Assembly (NCBI RefSeq): GCF_900168325.1
Contig: NZ_FVZE01000002.1
Coordinates: forward strand, 496,001 to 560,000
Origin: Novosphingobium mathurense
GTDB lineage: Bacteria > Pseudomonadota > Alphaproteobacteria > Sphingomonadales > Sphingomonadaceae
Direction: 5' to 3'
DNA length: 64,000 nucleotides
Positions 25,097 to 33,510 of this stretch are shown in pieces. Each line of letters opens with the position of its first letter. Position 1 is the first letter of the stretch. The notes beneath the pieces were generated by a model. The model worked only from the letters and a program-made list of their open reading frames with translations, made no database searches and was not told where the DNA came from. The translations under genes were made by a program, and so were the position numbers.

Positions 25097-26770
25097 GTGA
25101 ACTTCGATGCTGTTGCACAAGCGCCGACGATGAGTGGACCCAGGATTCTTCTGGTCATTGGCGGAGGTATAGCCGCCTACAAGGCCTGTGAGTTAGTCCG
25201 CCACATCCGCAAGGAAGGTGGCGAGGTTACCTGCGTTCTCACCGAGGGCGGCTCCAGGTTCGTGACACCGATGGCGCTCGCGGCGCTGTCCGAAAAACCT
25301 GTCTACACCACGCTCTGGGACCTCAAGAACGAGGCGGAGATGGGGCATATCCAGCTCAGCCGCGAGGCGGACCTCGTGGTCGTCTGCCCGGCGACGGCCG
25401 ACCTGCTGGCCAAGATGGCCTCGGGGATTGCCGACGATCTTGCCACTACGATGATGCTGGCGACCGACAAGCCGGTGATGGCCGTGCCGGCGATGAACGT
25501 GCGTATGTGGCAGCATGCCGCCACGGTGCGCAACGTGCAGGTCCTGCGCGAGGCGGGCGTCGACGTCATGGAGCCCGACGAGGGCACGATGGCCTGCGGC
25601 GAATTCGGTCCCGGCCGCCTGCCCGACCCGATTGCGATCTGGCAGCGCATCGCCTGGGCGCTCGGGCTCGGCCCGGTCGAAGTCGCGCCGCTGCCCGGTG
25701 AAACGCCGGGCCGGGCGCTTCCCGAACCCCAGCACGATCCACTTCAGTGGCAGCCGCAATTCGAAGAGCCGGAACCGGACCTTCCCGAAGGTGAAGGACA
25801 GGGGCTGGGCGGTCTTTCGGGCTCGATGATCTCGCGCGGGCTGAAGAAGGCCAAGCAGGCGATTTCCTTCGGGCACCACGAGCATGATCTGGCCGCAACG
25901 CGCGAAGCTGCGCCGTCGCCGGCATCCTCGCTGCTCGTGGCCAAGAAGGGCGCCGCCCGCGCCGCGCCGCCGACCGATCCGGCCGCAATCAACCACCTCG
26001 TTTCCGGCGCCTCGGACTTCTCGCGGCCCGAACCGTTCGATGGTGGCGTCGAGATGGTCGCCGACATGGGCGCGGTTCATAATTCCAGTGCTTCCGGCAC
26101 GCCGGAGCAGGTCTTCCCCGTGGACGGTCCGCTGACCGGTCGTCACGTGCTCGTCACGGCCGGTCCGACCTGGGAGCCGATCGACCCGGTGCGCTACATC
26201 GCCAATCGCTCCTCGGGTAAGCAGGGCTTCTCGATTGCCGCTGCTGCTGCTGCTGCGGGTGCCCGTGTGACGCTGGTTGCAGGACCGGTGCACCTGCCCA
26301 CTCCGCCGGGCGTCGACCGCGTCGACGTGGAGAGCGCGCTGGAAATGGCCGACGCGGTCAAGAATGCGCTTCCGGCCGACATCGCGGTGATGGTCGCCGC
26401 GGTCGCGGACTGGCGCACGATCAATACCGCCAAGGCAAAGCTCAAGAAGCGCGGTTCGGCCCCGCCGGCGCTGCTGCTGACCGAGAACCCGGATATCCTC
26501 GCCACCGTTGCCGCGCGGCCGGACCGGCCGCCGCTCCTCATCGGTTTCGCTGCAGAAACCGACAACGTGCTCGAGTACGCCAAGGAGAAGCGCAAGCGGA
26601 AGGGCGCGGACTGGATCATTGCCAACGACGTGTCGGGCGATGTCATGGGCGGCGACGCGAATGCCGTGCACATCGTCACCGGCTCCGACGTCGTCAGCCT
26701 CCCCGAAATGCCCAAGGAGGATGTCGCGCGCATCCTCGTAGAAAGGTTTGCAGATGCACTCGCCCACTAA
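25097..26770 (+). CDS. coaBC: Bifunctional phosphopantothenoylcysteine decarboxylase/synthetase with long linker
   Basis: A 557-residue CoaBC catalysing two steps of coenzyme A synthesis. CoaC is residues ~15-192: [19 protein letters not shown] (flavin), [19 protein letters not shown] with the active His, PAMNVRMW, and the [14 protein letters not shown] lid cysteine. CoaB is ~344-556: [26 protein letters not shown], and LTENPDIL. Between them lies a ~150-residue Pro/Glu/Ala-rich, apparently disordered linker absent from ordinary ~400-residue CoaBC. GTG 25097 is used, but an in-frame ATG at 25130 (MSGPRILL) may be the start. Its end overlaps dut by 17 bases. Confidence 0.95.
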   Translation: MNFDAVAQAPTMSGPRILLVIGGGIAAYKACELVRHIRKEGGEVTCVLTEGGSRFVTPMALAALSEKPVYTTLWDLKNEAEMGHIQLSREADLVVVCPATADLLAKMASGIADDLATTMMLATDKPVMAVPAMNVRMWQHAATVRNVQVLREAGVDVMEPDEGTMACGEFGPGRLPDPIAIWQRIAWALGLGPVEVAPLPGETPGRALPEPQHDPLQWQPQFEEPEPDLPEGEGQGLGGLSGSMISRGLKKAKQAISFGHHEHDLAATREAAPSPASSLLVAKKGAARAAPPTDPAAINHLVSGASDFSRPEPFDGGVEMVADMGAVHNSSASGTPEQVFPVDGPLTGRHVLVTAGPTWEPIDPVRYIANRSSGKQGFSIAAAAAAAGARVTLVAGPVHLPTPPGVDRVDVESALEMADAVKNALPADIAVMVAAVADWRTINTAKAKLKKRGSAPPALLLTENPDILATVAARPDRPPLLIGFAAETDNVLEYAKEKRKRKGADWIIANDVSGDVMGGDANAVHIVTGSDVVSLPEMPKEDVARILVERFADALAH

Positions 26771-27224
26771 CGTTCCCGTGCCGATCAAGGTCCTGCCGCA
26801 CGGCGAGGGGCTTCCGCTCCCCGCTTATGCGACGTCGGGCGCGGCCGGCATGGACGTCGTCTCGGCCGAGGACGTGACGATCGCACCGGGCGCGCGCCAT
26901 GCGGTGGCGACGGGGATTGCCGTGGCGATCCCGCAGGGTTTCGAGATCCAGGTGCGCCCGCGTTCGGGCCTGGCGCTCAAGCATGGCATTACGGTCGCCA
27001 ACGCGCCGGGAACGGTCGATTCGGACTATCGCGGCGAAGTGAAGGCGATCCTCATCAACCACGGCAACGCGCCCTTCGAGATCCGGCGCGGCGACCGCGT
27101 CGCCCAGCTCGTTCTTGCGCCGGTCACGCTGGCGTCGTGGCTGCCGGTGGAGGAACTCGACGAGACCGAGCGTGGTGAGGGTGGATTCGGGTCGACCGGC
27201 GGGGTCGTCGCCCTCGGTAACTGA
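26754..27224 (+). CDS. dut: Deoxyuridine 5'-triphosphate nucleotidohydrolase
   Basis: A 156-residue trimeric dUTPase that keeps uracil out of DNA and supplies dUMP. All five motifs are seen: [43 protein letters not shown] and the C-terminal [11 protein letters not shown] 26754 with AAAGG just upstream; the start lies inside the end of coaBC, so translation is coupled. The coaBC-dut pair is conserved in many proteobacteria. Confidence 0.97.
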   Translation: MHSPTNVPVPIKVLPHGEGLPLPAYATSGAAGMDVVSAEDVTIAPGARHAVATGIAVAIPQGFEIQVRPRSGLALKHGITVANAPGTVDSDYRGEVKAILINHGNAPFEIRRGDRVAQLVLAPVTLASWLPVEELDETERGEGGFGSTGGVVALGN

Positions 27225-27230
27225 GCTGCC

Positions 27231-27410
27231 TCAGTCGTCGCGGCTGGCGCTTTCGCGTTTGGCCCGCCGGCGCTTCACGCCGTACCAGCCGACAAGGCCG
27301 AGCGTGCCGACAGTCGCGAACCCCTTGGCGAGCGAGGAGAAGGCCGCCGAAAGCGCGCCCACGGTCACGCCCCAGAAGAGCTGCGACATGATGGCCATGA
27401 ACGTGTTCAT
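27231..27410 (-). CDS. Small membrane protein (59 aa), hypothetical
   Basis: A 59-codon frame, MNTFMAIMSQLFWGVTVGAL then SSLAKGFATVGTLGLVGWYG, ending in a basic tail KRRRAKRESASRDD. One or two hydrophobic stretches with a positively charged cytoplasmic end fit a small inner-membrane protein. Third codon positions are GC-rich. The ribosome-binding site is weak (CCCGAGCA). Convergent with dut, seven bases away. No family recognised. Confidence 0.45.
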   Translation of the reverse strand: MNTFMAIMSQLFWGVTVGALSAAFSSLAKGFATVGTLGLVGWYGVKRRRAKRESASRDD

Positions 27411-27544
27411 TGCTCGGGCTTGTCCGGGTTAGGGGCGGGCGCGTCAAGCTATCGCAACGCATGAACCGGCCCGTCGGGTCCGTCCGGGCATGAAATCGGG
27501 CGAAGACGGCTGGCCCGATAGGCAGCGCAGCCAGCAAGCAGATG

Positions 27545-27582
27545 AAAAAAGGACGGGCCCGCATGTCTCAGCGGACCCGCCC
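27545..27582 (-). terminator. Intrinsic terminator of the DUF4136 gene
   Basis: On the minus strand GGGCGGGTCCGC, an eight-base loop and GCGGGCCCGTCC form a stem with two imperfect pairs, followed at once by TTTTTTC. It lies 40 bases past the stop of the DUF4136 gene. Confidence 0.85.
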
Positions 27583-27621
27583 CTCGGTGTCTCCCTCTAT
27601 GCGAAGGGGGAGCCTGTCAGA

Positions 27622-28296
27622 TCACTTCTTTTCCGGTGCGACTGTAATGCGCACGGTCTCGCCTGAGTTCCCGGGAAAACCGGTAAACATCGCTTCGACG
27701 AGATTGGGAACGAGATACTGCAGGCGATTGGAGGTCGAGAGGGCCTCTGCCTTGCCTTCGAACAGCCGCAGGCCGTCGGCCGCACGGTCGATCTTCAGGC
27801 TGATGCCGCTGGTGTAGACGGTGTAACTGTCGACGCCGCCATCGAAGAACGGGTCGTAGAGGCCGTAGCGCCACGGTCCGCCCCAATAGCCGAAGCGGGA
27901 CGGGCCCCAGTAGCCGAAGCGGTTGTAGCCATACCACGGGCCCCAGTAGGACGACGGGCCGATGCCGGTCGAACGGATACGTTCGCGGCCGTTGTCGACG
28001 CCGTAGTCGAAGCGCACGATCATGTCCGCCTTCGCCGGATCTTCGGTCGCTACGTAGCCGAGGTTGGCCATGCGCTCGCGCACGAGCGTGGCGTACTGGG
28101 CGAATTCGAGGCCGCCGGACAGCTTGGGATCGTCTGCGACGATGGCGAAAGTCTGCCCCGAAGGGGCCGGAAGCTGGGACTGGAAGCGCGAGACGTCCGC
28201 CTTGAACGGCGTGGCGCAGGCGGCAACCGCCATCAGCAGCATGGCAGCAGCGACGAAGCGCAACCTGCCCAAAAATGATCCGGATTGATGTGACAT
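27622..28296 (-). CDS. DUF4136-domain lipoprotein
   Basis: A 224-residue envelope lipoprotein. The signal peptide ends in the lipobox AVAAC, with the lipid-modified Cys near residue 28. The mature part is a DUF4136 domain (FKADVSRFQSQLP... TFAIV, then a C-terminal LVEAMFTGFPGNSGETVRITV), interrupted by an unusual Tyr/Gly/Trp/Phe-rich stretch (residues ~115-150: SYWGPWYGYNRFGYWGPS, repeated FGYWG units). ATG 28296 is preceded by GGAGAAAACC; frames upstream of it are not used. The function of DUF4136 lipoproteins is unknown. A good terminator follows, so it is monocistronic. Confidence 0.88.
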   Translation of the reverse strand: MSHQSGSFLGRLRFVAAAMLLMAVAACATPFKADVSRFQSQLPAPSGQTFAIVADDPKLSGGLEFAQYATLVRERMANLGYVATEDPAKADMIVRFDYGVDNGRERIRSTGIGPSSYWGPWYGYNRFGYWGPSRFGYWGGPWRYGLYDPFFDGGVDSYTVYTSGISLKIDRAADGLRLFEGKAEALSTSNRLQYLVPNLVEAMFTGFPGNSGETVRITVAPEKK

Positions 28297-28376
28297 CCTG
28301 GTTTTCTCCACGATCCGTGCGGGGTCTGTCTTGCCCCGCCTGACGCGACCCGCGATTCCTTGCGATACTGTCCTAG

Positions 28377-28403
28377 ATTCAACGGCCTGAATAGCTGTTG
28401 AAT
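28377..28403. repeat. Short inverted repeat in divergent intergenic region
   Basis: ATTCAAC (28377-28383) and GTTGAAT (28397-28403) face each other across 13 bases, between the divergent DUF4136 and MOSC genes. It could be an operator for either; no regulator gene is adjacent. Confidence 0.4.
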
Positions 28404-28489
28404 GGAGGCGCAGCCGCGACGGACCGATGGTGCGCTTCAGGCTGTCTTGGCGTACGCGCTTCGGTCTATATGTAGGAAGACAAAGGCAA

Positions 28490-29158
28490 ATGGCGAGTCC
28501 GATGTCCCCGATGCCCATTTCCGTTCTTTCCATCCAGTGCGGCAAGGTCCGCAGCTTTCGCGGCGCAGACGAATCGAGCGCCATCGGCAAGCGACCGGTC
28601 GCAGGGCCGGTGCGCGTGGGCCGCCTTGGTCTTGCGGGCGACGAGCAGGCCGATCTTGCCGTCCACGGCGGTCCGGACAAGGCGATCCATCACTTTCCGC
28701 ACGATCATTACGCCTTCTGGCGCGAGGCGATCGGTGCGCATCCGCTGCTCGATGACTTTGGCGCCTTCGGAGAGAACGTTTCGACGCAGGGGCTGACCGA
28801 GGACATGGTCTGCATCGGCGACCGCTGGCGGCTCGGCACGGCGCTGGTCGAGGTGAGCCAGGGGCGGCAGCCTTGCTGGAAGCTGGATCACCGCTTCGAT
28901 GGCGCACCGGTCAATGCCGGAACGGTCAGGGCGCGGCGACCGGGCTGGTACTATCGCGTGATCGAGGAAGGCGAAGTCGCCGCCGGTGACGCGATGGCGC
29001 TGGAGTTACGGCCTTATCCGGAGTGGACGGTGCTGCGCGTCTTCGGCCTGCTCATCGCAGGGGATCACAAGCGCGACCGGGCGAGCCTGGAAGCGCTGGG
29101 CGAAGTCGCGCCGCTCGCCGAGCCCTGGGCCCGGCGGCGCACGCAACTCCTGGGCTGA
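28490..29158 (+). CDS. MOSC-domain protein, YiiM-like
   Basis: A 222-residue MOSC protein of the YiiM type (N-terminal MOSC plus 3-alpha domain). The core carries GDEQADLAVHGGPDKAIHHFP (residues ~48-68), GENVSTQGL, and the catalytic cysteine in SQGRQPCWKL. MOSC proteins bind molybdenum cofactor; YiiM reduces N-hydroxylated compounds such as 6-hydroxylaminopurine. A C-terminal three-helix segment ending TQLLG fits. ATG 28490 has AAAGG five bases and AGGAAG further upstream; ATGs at 28502 and 28511 are alternatives. Convergent with trpS. Confidence 0.92.
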   Translation: MASPMSPMPISVLSIQCGKVRSFRGADESSAIGKRPVAGPVRVGRLGLAGDEQADLAVHGGPDKAIHHFPHDHYAFWREAIGAHPLLDDFGAFGENVSTQGLTEDMVCIGDRWRLGTALVEVSQGRQPCWKLDHRFDGAPVNAGTVRARRPGWYYRVIEEGEVAAGDAMALELRPYPEWTVLRVFGLLIAGDHKRDRASLEALGEVAPLAEPWARRRTQLLG

Positions 29159-29180
29159 CGGCCTTTCCGCTGAGGGACGC

Positions 29181-30200
29181 TCAGCCCCTGACGAGGCCGA
29201 GCGCCTTGTAGGTCGCGTCGAGCGTCGGCACGGCCAGCGCGCGGGCCTTTTCGGCGCCCTTGTGCAGGATCGCGTCGAGCGCGTCGCGGTCCCGGCGCAG
29301 TTCGACGAAGCGCGCGTTGATCGGCGCCAGCTTCTCGACCAGCAGTTCGCCCAGCGCCGGCTTGAACTTGCCGAAGCCTTCACCGCCGAAATCGGCAAGC
29401 ACGCCGTCGACCGTGCTGCCGGTCATCACCGCGTATATCCCGACGAGATTCGCGGCTTCCGCTCGGCCCTCAAGCCCGGCCTTCTCGGAGGGCAGGGGTT
29501 CGGGATCTGTCTTGGCCTTCTTGACCTTCTTCATGATCGTTTCGGCATCGTCGGTCAGGTTGATGCGCGCCATGTCCGAAGGGTCGGACTTGCTCATCTT
29601 GGCCGTGCCGTCGCGCAGCGACATGATGCGCGCCGCCTCGGGCGGGATGATCGGATCGGGAAGGGTGAAGACCGGGTTCTCTTCCGATGCGAAGTCGTTG
29701 TTGAACTTCTGCGCGATGTCGCGGGCCAGCTCGAGGTGCTGCTTCTGGTCCTCTCCCACCGGCACGTGGGTCGCCTGGTAGAGCAGGACGTCGGCGGCCT
29801 GCAGCACCGGATAGGTGAACAGGGCGACCGAAGCGCCTTCGCGGTTCTTGCCGGCCTTGTCCTTCCACTGCGTCATGCGGTTCAGCCAGCCCATGCGGGC
29901 CGTGCCGTTGAGCAGCCATTGCAGTTCGGCATGCTGGGGAACCTGCGCCTGGTTGAACAGGATCGAGCGGTCCGGATCGATGCCGCAGGCGACCAGCGCG
30001 GCGACCATCTCGCGCGTGTTGGCGGACAGCGTCTCGGGCTCGAAGGGCATCGAGATCGCGTGGAGGTCGGCCAGGAAGTACAGGCTCTGCCCGCCCTGGG
30101 CGGCCATGTCGTCCTGCATCTTCACCCAGTTGCGGATCGCGCCCAGGTAGTTGCCGAGGTGCAGGTTGCCGGTGGGCTGGATGCCGGAGACGATACGCAT
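29181..30200 (-). CDS. trpS: Tryptophanyl-tRNA synthetase
   Basis: A 339-residue class I synthetase charging tRNA-Trp. The HIGH-type signature is [20 protein letters not shown] (residues ~5-24) and the KMSKS loop is intact ([11 protein letters not shown], ~203-213). DLHAISMPF and [21 protein letters not shown] line the tryptophan/ATP pocket. The ATG lies 18 bases after the murJ stop, so it is translated from the murJ transcript; this murJ-trpS order is common in alphaproteobacteria. Confidence 0.98.
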   Translation of the reverse strand: MRIVSGIQPTGNLHLGNYLGAIRNWVKMQDDMAAQGGQSLYFLADLHAISMPFEPETLSANTREMVAALVACGIDPDRSILFNQAQVPQHAELQWLLNGTARMGWLNRMTQWKDKAGKNREGASVALFTYPVLQAADVLLYQATHVPVGEDQKQHLELARDIAQKFNNDFASEENPVFTLPDPIIPPEAARIMSLRDGTAKMSKSDPSDMARINLTDDAETIMKKVKKAKTDPEPLPSEKAGLEGRAEAANLVGIYAVMTGSTVDGVLADFGGEGFGKFKPALGELLVEKLAPINARFVELRRDRDALDAILHKGAEKARALAVPTLDATYKALGLVRG

Positions 30201-30218
30201 GATGGATGAAGCCTGATG

Positions 30219-31820
30219 TTATTCCGAAAGATCGACCGGTTCCGCCTTCGCGGTCGGCCGGCGACGCCGTAGCTGGCCAAGCAGGTTCTTGTCGAGAGCG
30301 CCGACGAGATAGGCCACGCCGAAGAAGACCACGAGGCCCGCCGCACACAGCACGCCGAGGGACCAGACCTTCTCGAACACGTTGCCGCCGTAGCGCGAGG
30401 CCATGGTCGGCATGAGCAGCCACAGGACGGCCCCCATCGCCGCGCTCGCGACGATCTGGCGCGCGATGCGCGAGGCAAGCTTGCCGGAGAAGTGGAACCA
30501 GCCGCGCACCTGCAGGATCGTATAGAGCGTGAGCACGTTGAGCGTGGAGGTGAATGCTGTGGCCGCGGCCAGGCCGACGATGCCGTAGATCGGCACGACG
30601 ACGATGTTGATGGCGATGTTCACGATCAGCGCGCCGGCCGCGATCCAGACCGGGGTGCGGGTGTCCTCGCGGCTGAAGAAGGCGGGCTGGAACACCTTGA
30701 CCAGCACGTAGGAGGGCAGGCCGATGACCAGCGCCACCACGATGTCGGCCATGACCGCCCCGTTCGCGCCGGTCATCTTGCCGCCCACGAAGAAGGCGGT
30801 GACGAAGGCGGGCGCGCAGATCGCCAGCGCAGTGGCGGCAGGCAGCGTGAGCAGGGTGGCGATCTCGACGGCATTGGCCTGAAGGCGCTGGGCGCCGGCC
30901 CTGTCGTCGCTCTGGATGTGACGCGCCAGCATCGGCAGGATCGCGGTGCCAAGGGCAATGCCGACGATGCCGAGCGGCATCTGGTTGAGGCGGTCGGCGT
31001 ACTTGAGCAGGGTGAGCGAGCCCTGCGCCAGCGAAGTGGCGAAGAAAGTGTCGACGAACTGGCTGATCTGGTAGACGCCCGCGCCGAAGGTGGCGGGCAG
31101 GATCAGCATGCCAAGGCGCTTCACTTCGGGCGTGAACCTGGGCGTCGTGAGCTTCAGTGTCACGCCGGCCTTGCGCGTAGCCCAGGCCATGTAGGCGAGC
31201 TGGGCCACGCCCGAGGCCGTCACGGCGACCGCGATCGACCAGGCGACCGTTACGTCGCTGCCGCCGTGCTCGCGCAGGAAGTAACCGGTGAGGATGCCGG
31301 TGATCAGCACGATGTTGAGCAGCACCGGCACGAAGGCGCCGGGCGCGAATTTCGAATGGGCATTGAGCAGGCCCGAGAGCATCGCGACGAGGCTGACGAG
31401 GCCGAGGTAGGGGAAAGTCACGCGGCTGAGCGTGACGGCCAGCTCGAACTTGCCGGGTATCGCCTGATACTCGCCGGCAAGCAGCCAGACGATCAGCGGC
31501 ATTGCCAGCATGGCCAGCGCCGAAAAGCCCAGCAGGACCCACACGAAGACCGCCAGCACGTCGCTGGCGAAGCGGTCGGCGGCGTCCTCGCCGCCTTCCC
31601 CGGACAGCGTGCGCGTGTACATCGGCACGAAGGCGACCGAGAAGGCGCCCTCGGCGAACAGCCGGCGGAAGGTGTTGGGAAGGACGAAGGCGAGCTGGAA
31701 CGCGTCTGCCGCCAGCCCGGCGCCAAGGACGCGGGCCAGCAGCATGTCGCGGGCAAAACCGAAGACGCGGCTGAGGGCGGTCAGGCCGCCGATCGTGCCG
31801 ACATTGCGGACGAGACTCAT
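30219..31820 (-). CDS. murJ: Lipid II flippase MurJ
   Basis: A 533-residue MviN/MurJ of the MOP superfamily with 14 expected membrane spans. The family N-terminus is clear: SLVRNVGTIGGLTALSRVFGFARDMLLA, followed by FQLAFVLPNTFRRLFAEGAFSVAFVP. Conserved arginines of the central cavity fall in these segments. It moves lipid II across the inner membrane for peptidoglycan synthesis; mltA and the class A PBP in this window act later in the same process. ATG start with GGGAC upstream. trpS follows after 18 bases. Confidence 0.97.
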   Translation of the reverse strand: MSLVRNVGTIGGLTALSRVFGFARDMLLARVLGAGLAADAFQLAFVLPNTFRRLFAEGAFSVAFVPMYTRTLSGEGGEDAADRFASDVLAVFVWVLLGFSALAMLAMPLIVWLLAGEYQAIPGKFELAVTLSRVTFPYLGLVSLVAMLSGLLNAHSKFAPGAFVPVLLNIVLITGILTGYFLREHGGSDVTVAWSIAVAVTASGVAQLAYMAWATRKAGVTLKLTTPRFTPEVKRLGMLILPATFGAGVYQISQFVDTFFATSLAQGSLTLLKYADRLNQMPLGIVGIALGTAILPMLARHIQSDDRAGAQRLQANAVEIATLLTLPAATALAICAPAFVTAFFVGGKMTGANGAVMADIVVALVIGLPSYVLVKVFQPAFFSREDTRTPVWIAAGALIVNIAINIVVVPIYGIVGLAAATAFTSTLNVLTLYTILQVRGWFHFSGKLASRIARQIVASAAMGAVLWLLMPTMASRYGGNVFEKVWSLGVLCAAGLVVFFGVAYLVGALDKNLLGQLRRRRPTAKAEPVDLSE

Positions 31821-31868
31821 CGTGTCAGTCCCTTGGCGTCCGGTGCGTTAGCCGCGTTTCGGCAGAGG

Positions 31869-32375
31869 TCAGGCGTGGCCTGCGGGCTGGGTTTCGGCAG
31901 CCTGCTGCTGGGCCTGGAGCTGCTGGACGTAGAGCCCGTTGAAGTCGATCGGCTCGAGCATCAGCGGCGCGAAGCCGGCATCGCGAACGGCGTCGGAAAC
32001 GATTCGGCGCGCGAAGGGGAACAGGATGCGTGGCGCTTCGGCGAACAGGAAGGCGTGCGCCTGGCCGTCATCGAGATTGCGCATGCCCACGAGCGCGCAA
32101 TAGGACAGGTCGACGACATAGGCGGTGCCGGCCTCGGCCTTCGAGGTGCAGGTGATCTTCAGTTCGACTTCATGGACTTCGCCGTCGATCGGCCGCGCGC
32201 CGATGTTGAACTGGATGTCGACCTGCGGCTGGTCCTGCCACTGGAAGCTCTGCGGCGAACTCGGGTTCTCGACCGAGAGGTCCTTGACGTACTGGGTGAT
32301 GATGCCCGCGGACGGACCGGTGTCCTCGCCATTGCCGAGGTTGAGATCGGAGATGATGTTGCCGTCGTCGGCCAT
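31869..32375 (-). CDS. secB: Protein-export chaperone SecB
   Basis: A 168-residue SecB. The acidic N-terminus (MADDGNIISDLNLGNGEDTG) precedes the conserved core from ITQYVKDLSVENPSSPQSFQ, then VELKITCTSKAEAGTAYVVDL and APRILFPFARRIVSDAVRDAGF near the C-terminus. SecB tetramers keep preproteins unfolded and hand them to SecA. ATG 32375 preferred to a TTG six codons upstream because GGGAAGA is suitably placed. Divergent from the Tim44-domain gene, as in many alphaproteobacteria, and upstream of murJ. Confidence 0.96.
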   Translation of the reverse strand: MADDGNIISDLNLGNGEDTGPSAGIITQYVKDLSVENPSSPQSFQWQDQPQVDIQFNIGARPIDGEVHEVELKITCTSKAEAGTAYVVDLSYCALVGMRNLDDGQAHAFLFAEAPRILFPFARRIVSDAVRDAGFAPLMLEPIDFNGLYVQQLQAQQQAAETQPAGHA

Positions 32376-32585
32376 TTTGCTGTCTTCCCGCAAGTAGGTC
32401 TGAAATAAACTCTGGCCGCGCGCCTAAAGCATTTTGCCCCCCTGTGGAACACCCGAAGCGTGTGAATTTGCCTTCCAACGTGGATTCGCGCAGGGGATTT
32501 TCATCAAGTTAGGGGGTGCCATCGGGCAATCGGGCAACGGACGGGCGAAAAAATGCCCCGACCGGCCCACTCACGCGTTGTTCAT

Positions 32586-32614
32586 TTGTAAAGGCTACCT
32601 ATCTCAGGTTATGT
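32586..32614 (+). promoter_or_regulatory. Candidate promoter for the Tim44-domain gene
   Basis: TTGTAA (32586-32591), 17 bases, TTATGT (32609-32614). It lies in the 361-base gene-free region between secB and the Tim44-domain gene (32376-32736), which otherwise shows no gene or strong repeat. The leader would be ~115 bases. Confidence 0.45.
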
Positions 32615-32736
32615 TGAATCGCTGGAACGGGGGCTCGTCTTTCGAGTTGAATGCCTGAAGGGTTGTTTGCCGGAACATGGCGCAACCGCAGTTTCACAGG
32701 TTACCCTGACAGCGAAGAAGGGATGGAATAAGGAAC

Positions 32737-33423
32737 GTGACACCGGAAATCGTGATCCTGGCCATGATCGCAGCCTTCCTGGGCTTGCGGCTCTATTCCG
32801 TGCTTGGGCGTCGTGCCGAGCATGAGGAAGAGCCCATTCAGGGACGCTTCGAAGGCCGCCAGGGGCAGCCGGGTGCAGCGCGCGTTCCGGCTCCCAAGCC
32901 CGACGCCAAGACTGATGATCGCAACCCGGCTCGCCAGGCGCAGCGCCTGCGTGAAATGCCATTGGCACCGCCGTCGGTGGAGCGCGGTCTTGCCGAAATC
33001 GCGCAAGTCGATCGCCGGTTCGATGCGCTCGCCTTCCTCGAAGGTGCGCGCAGCGCTTACCGGATGATCCTCGAGGCGTTCTGGAAGGGCGACAAGGCAG
33101 AGCTTCGCGCCCTGTGCGACGACGACGTGTACGAGAGCTTCTCGGCCGCGATCGATGCCCGCATCGACGCTGGCGAAACGCTGGATAACCGCCTGATTCG
33201 CATCGAGGAATGCGCCGTTACGGCGGCCGGTGTGGACAATGGCTTCGCCCGTATCACCCTGCGCTTCCGTTCGGATATCGCTGCGGTGACCCGCGATGCG
33301 GAAGGGCACGTCGTGGCCGGTTCGCTCGACGATGCGATCGAGGCCGTCGACATGTGGACGTTCGCGCGCGCTGTCAATTCGCCCGATCCCGACTGGCTGC
33401 TCGACGAGACCGACGCGGCCTGA
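32737..33423 (+). CDS. Tim44/TimA-domain inner membrane protein
   Basis: A 228-residue protein with one N-terminal membrane span (VILAMIAAFLGLRLYSVLG, residues ~5-23), a flexible Pro/Arg-rich linker (to ~75) and a C-terminal Tim44-like domain (~85-225: RSAYRMILEAFWKGDKAELRA, then VDMWTFARAVNSPDPDWLL). Bacterial Tim44-domain proteins are related to the mitochondrial import motor component and in Caulobacter a similar protein (TimA) is envelope-linked. Adjacent secB hints at a protein-transport role, but this is inference. GTG start with AAGGAAC. A terminator-like hairpin follows. Confidence 0.9.
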   Translation: MTPEIVILAMIAAFLGLRLYSVLGRRAEHEEEPIQGRFEGRQGQPGAARVPAPKPDAKTDDRNPARQAQRLREMPLAPPSVERGLAEIAQVDRRFDALAFLEGARSAYRMILEAFWKGDKAELRALCDDDVYESFSAAIDARIDAGETLDNRLIRIEECAVTAAGVDNGFARITLRFRSDIAAVTRDAEGHVVAGSLDDAIEAVDMWTFARAVNSPDPDWLLDETDAA

Positions 33424-33473
33424 GGTTCAGGATCACGGCAGCTCGAATGTCACGCATTCGAAACTGAACTGCG

Positions 33474-33495
33474 CGGGGCCGGTTTACCGGCCCCG
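33474..33495 (+). terminator. Hairpin after the Tim44-domain gene
   Basis: CGGGGCCGG and CCGGCCCCG form a perfect nine-base stem with loop TTTA, followed by TTCCGTCT. It ends 15 bases before the mltA ATG, so it may also affect mltA expression. Confidence 0.65.
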
Positions 33496-33510
33496 TTCCG
33501 TCTGGGGAGC

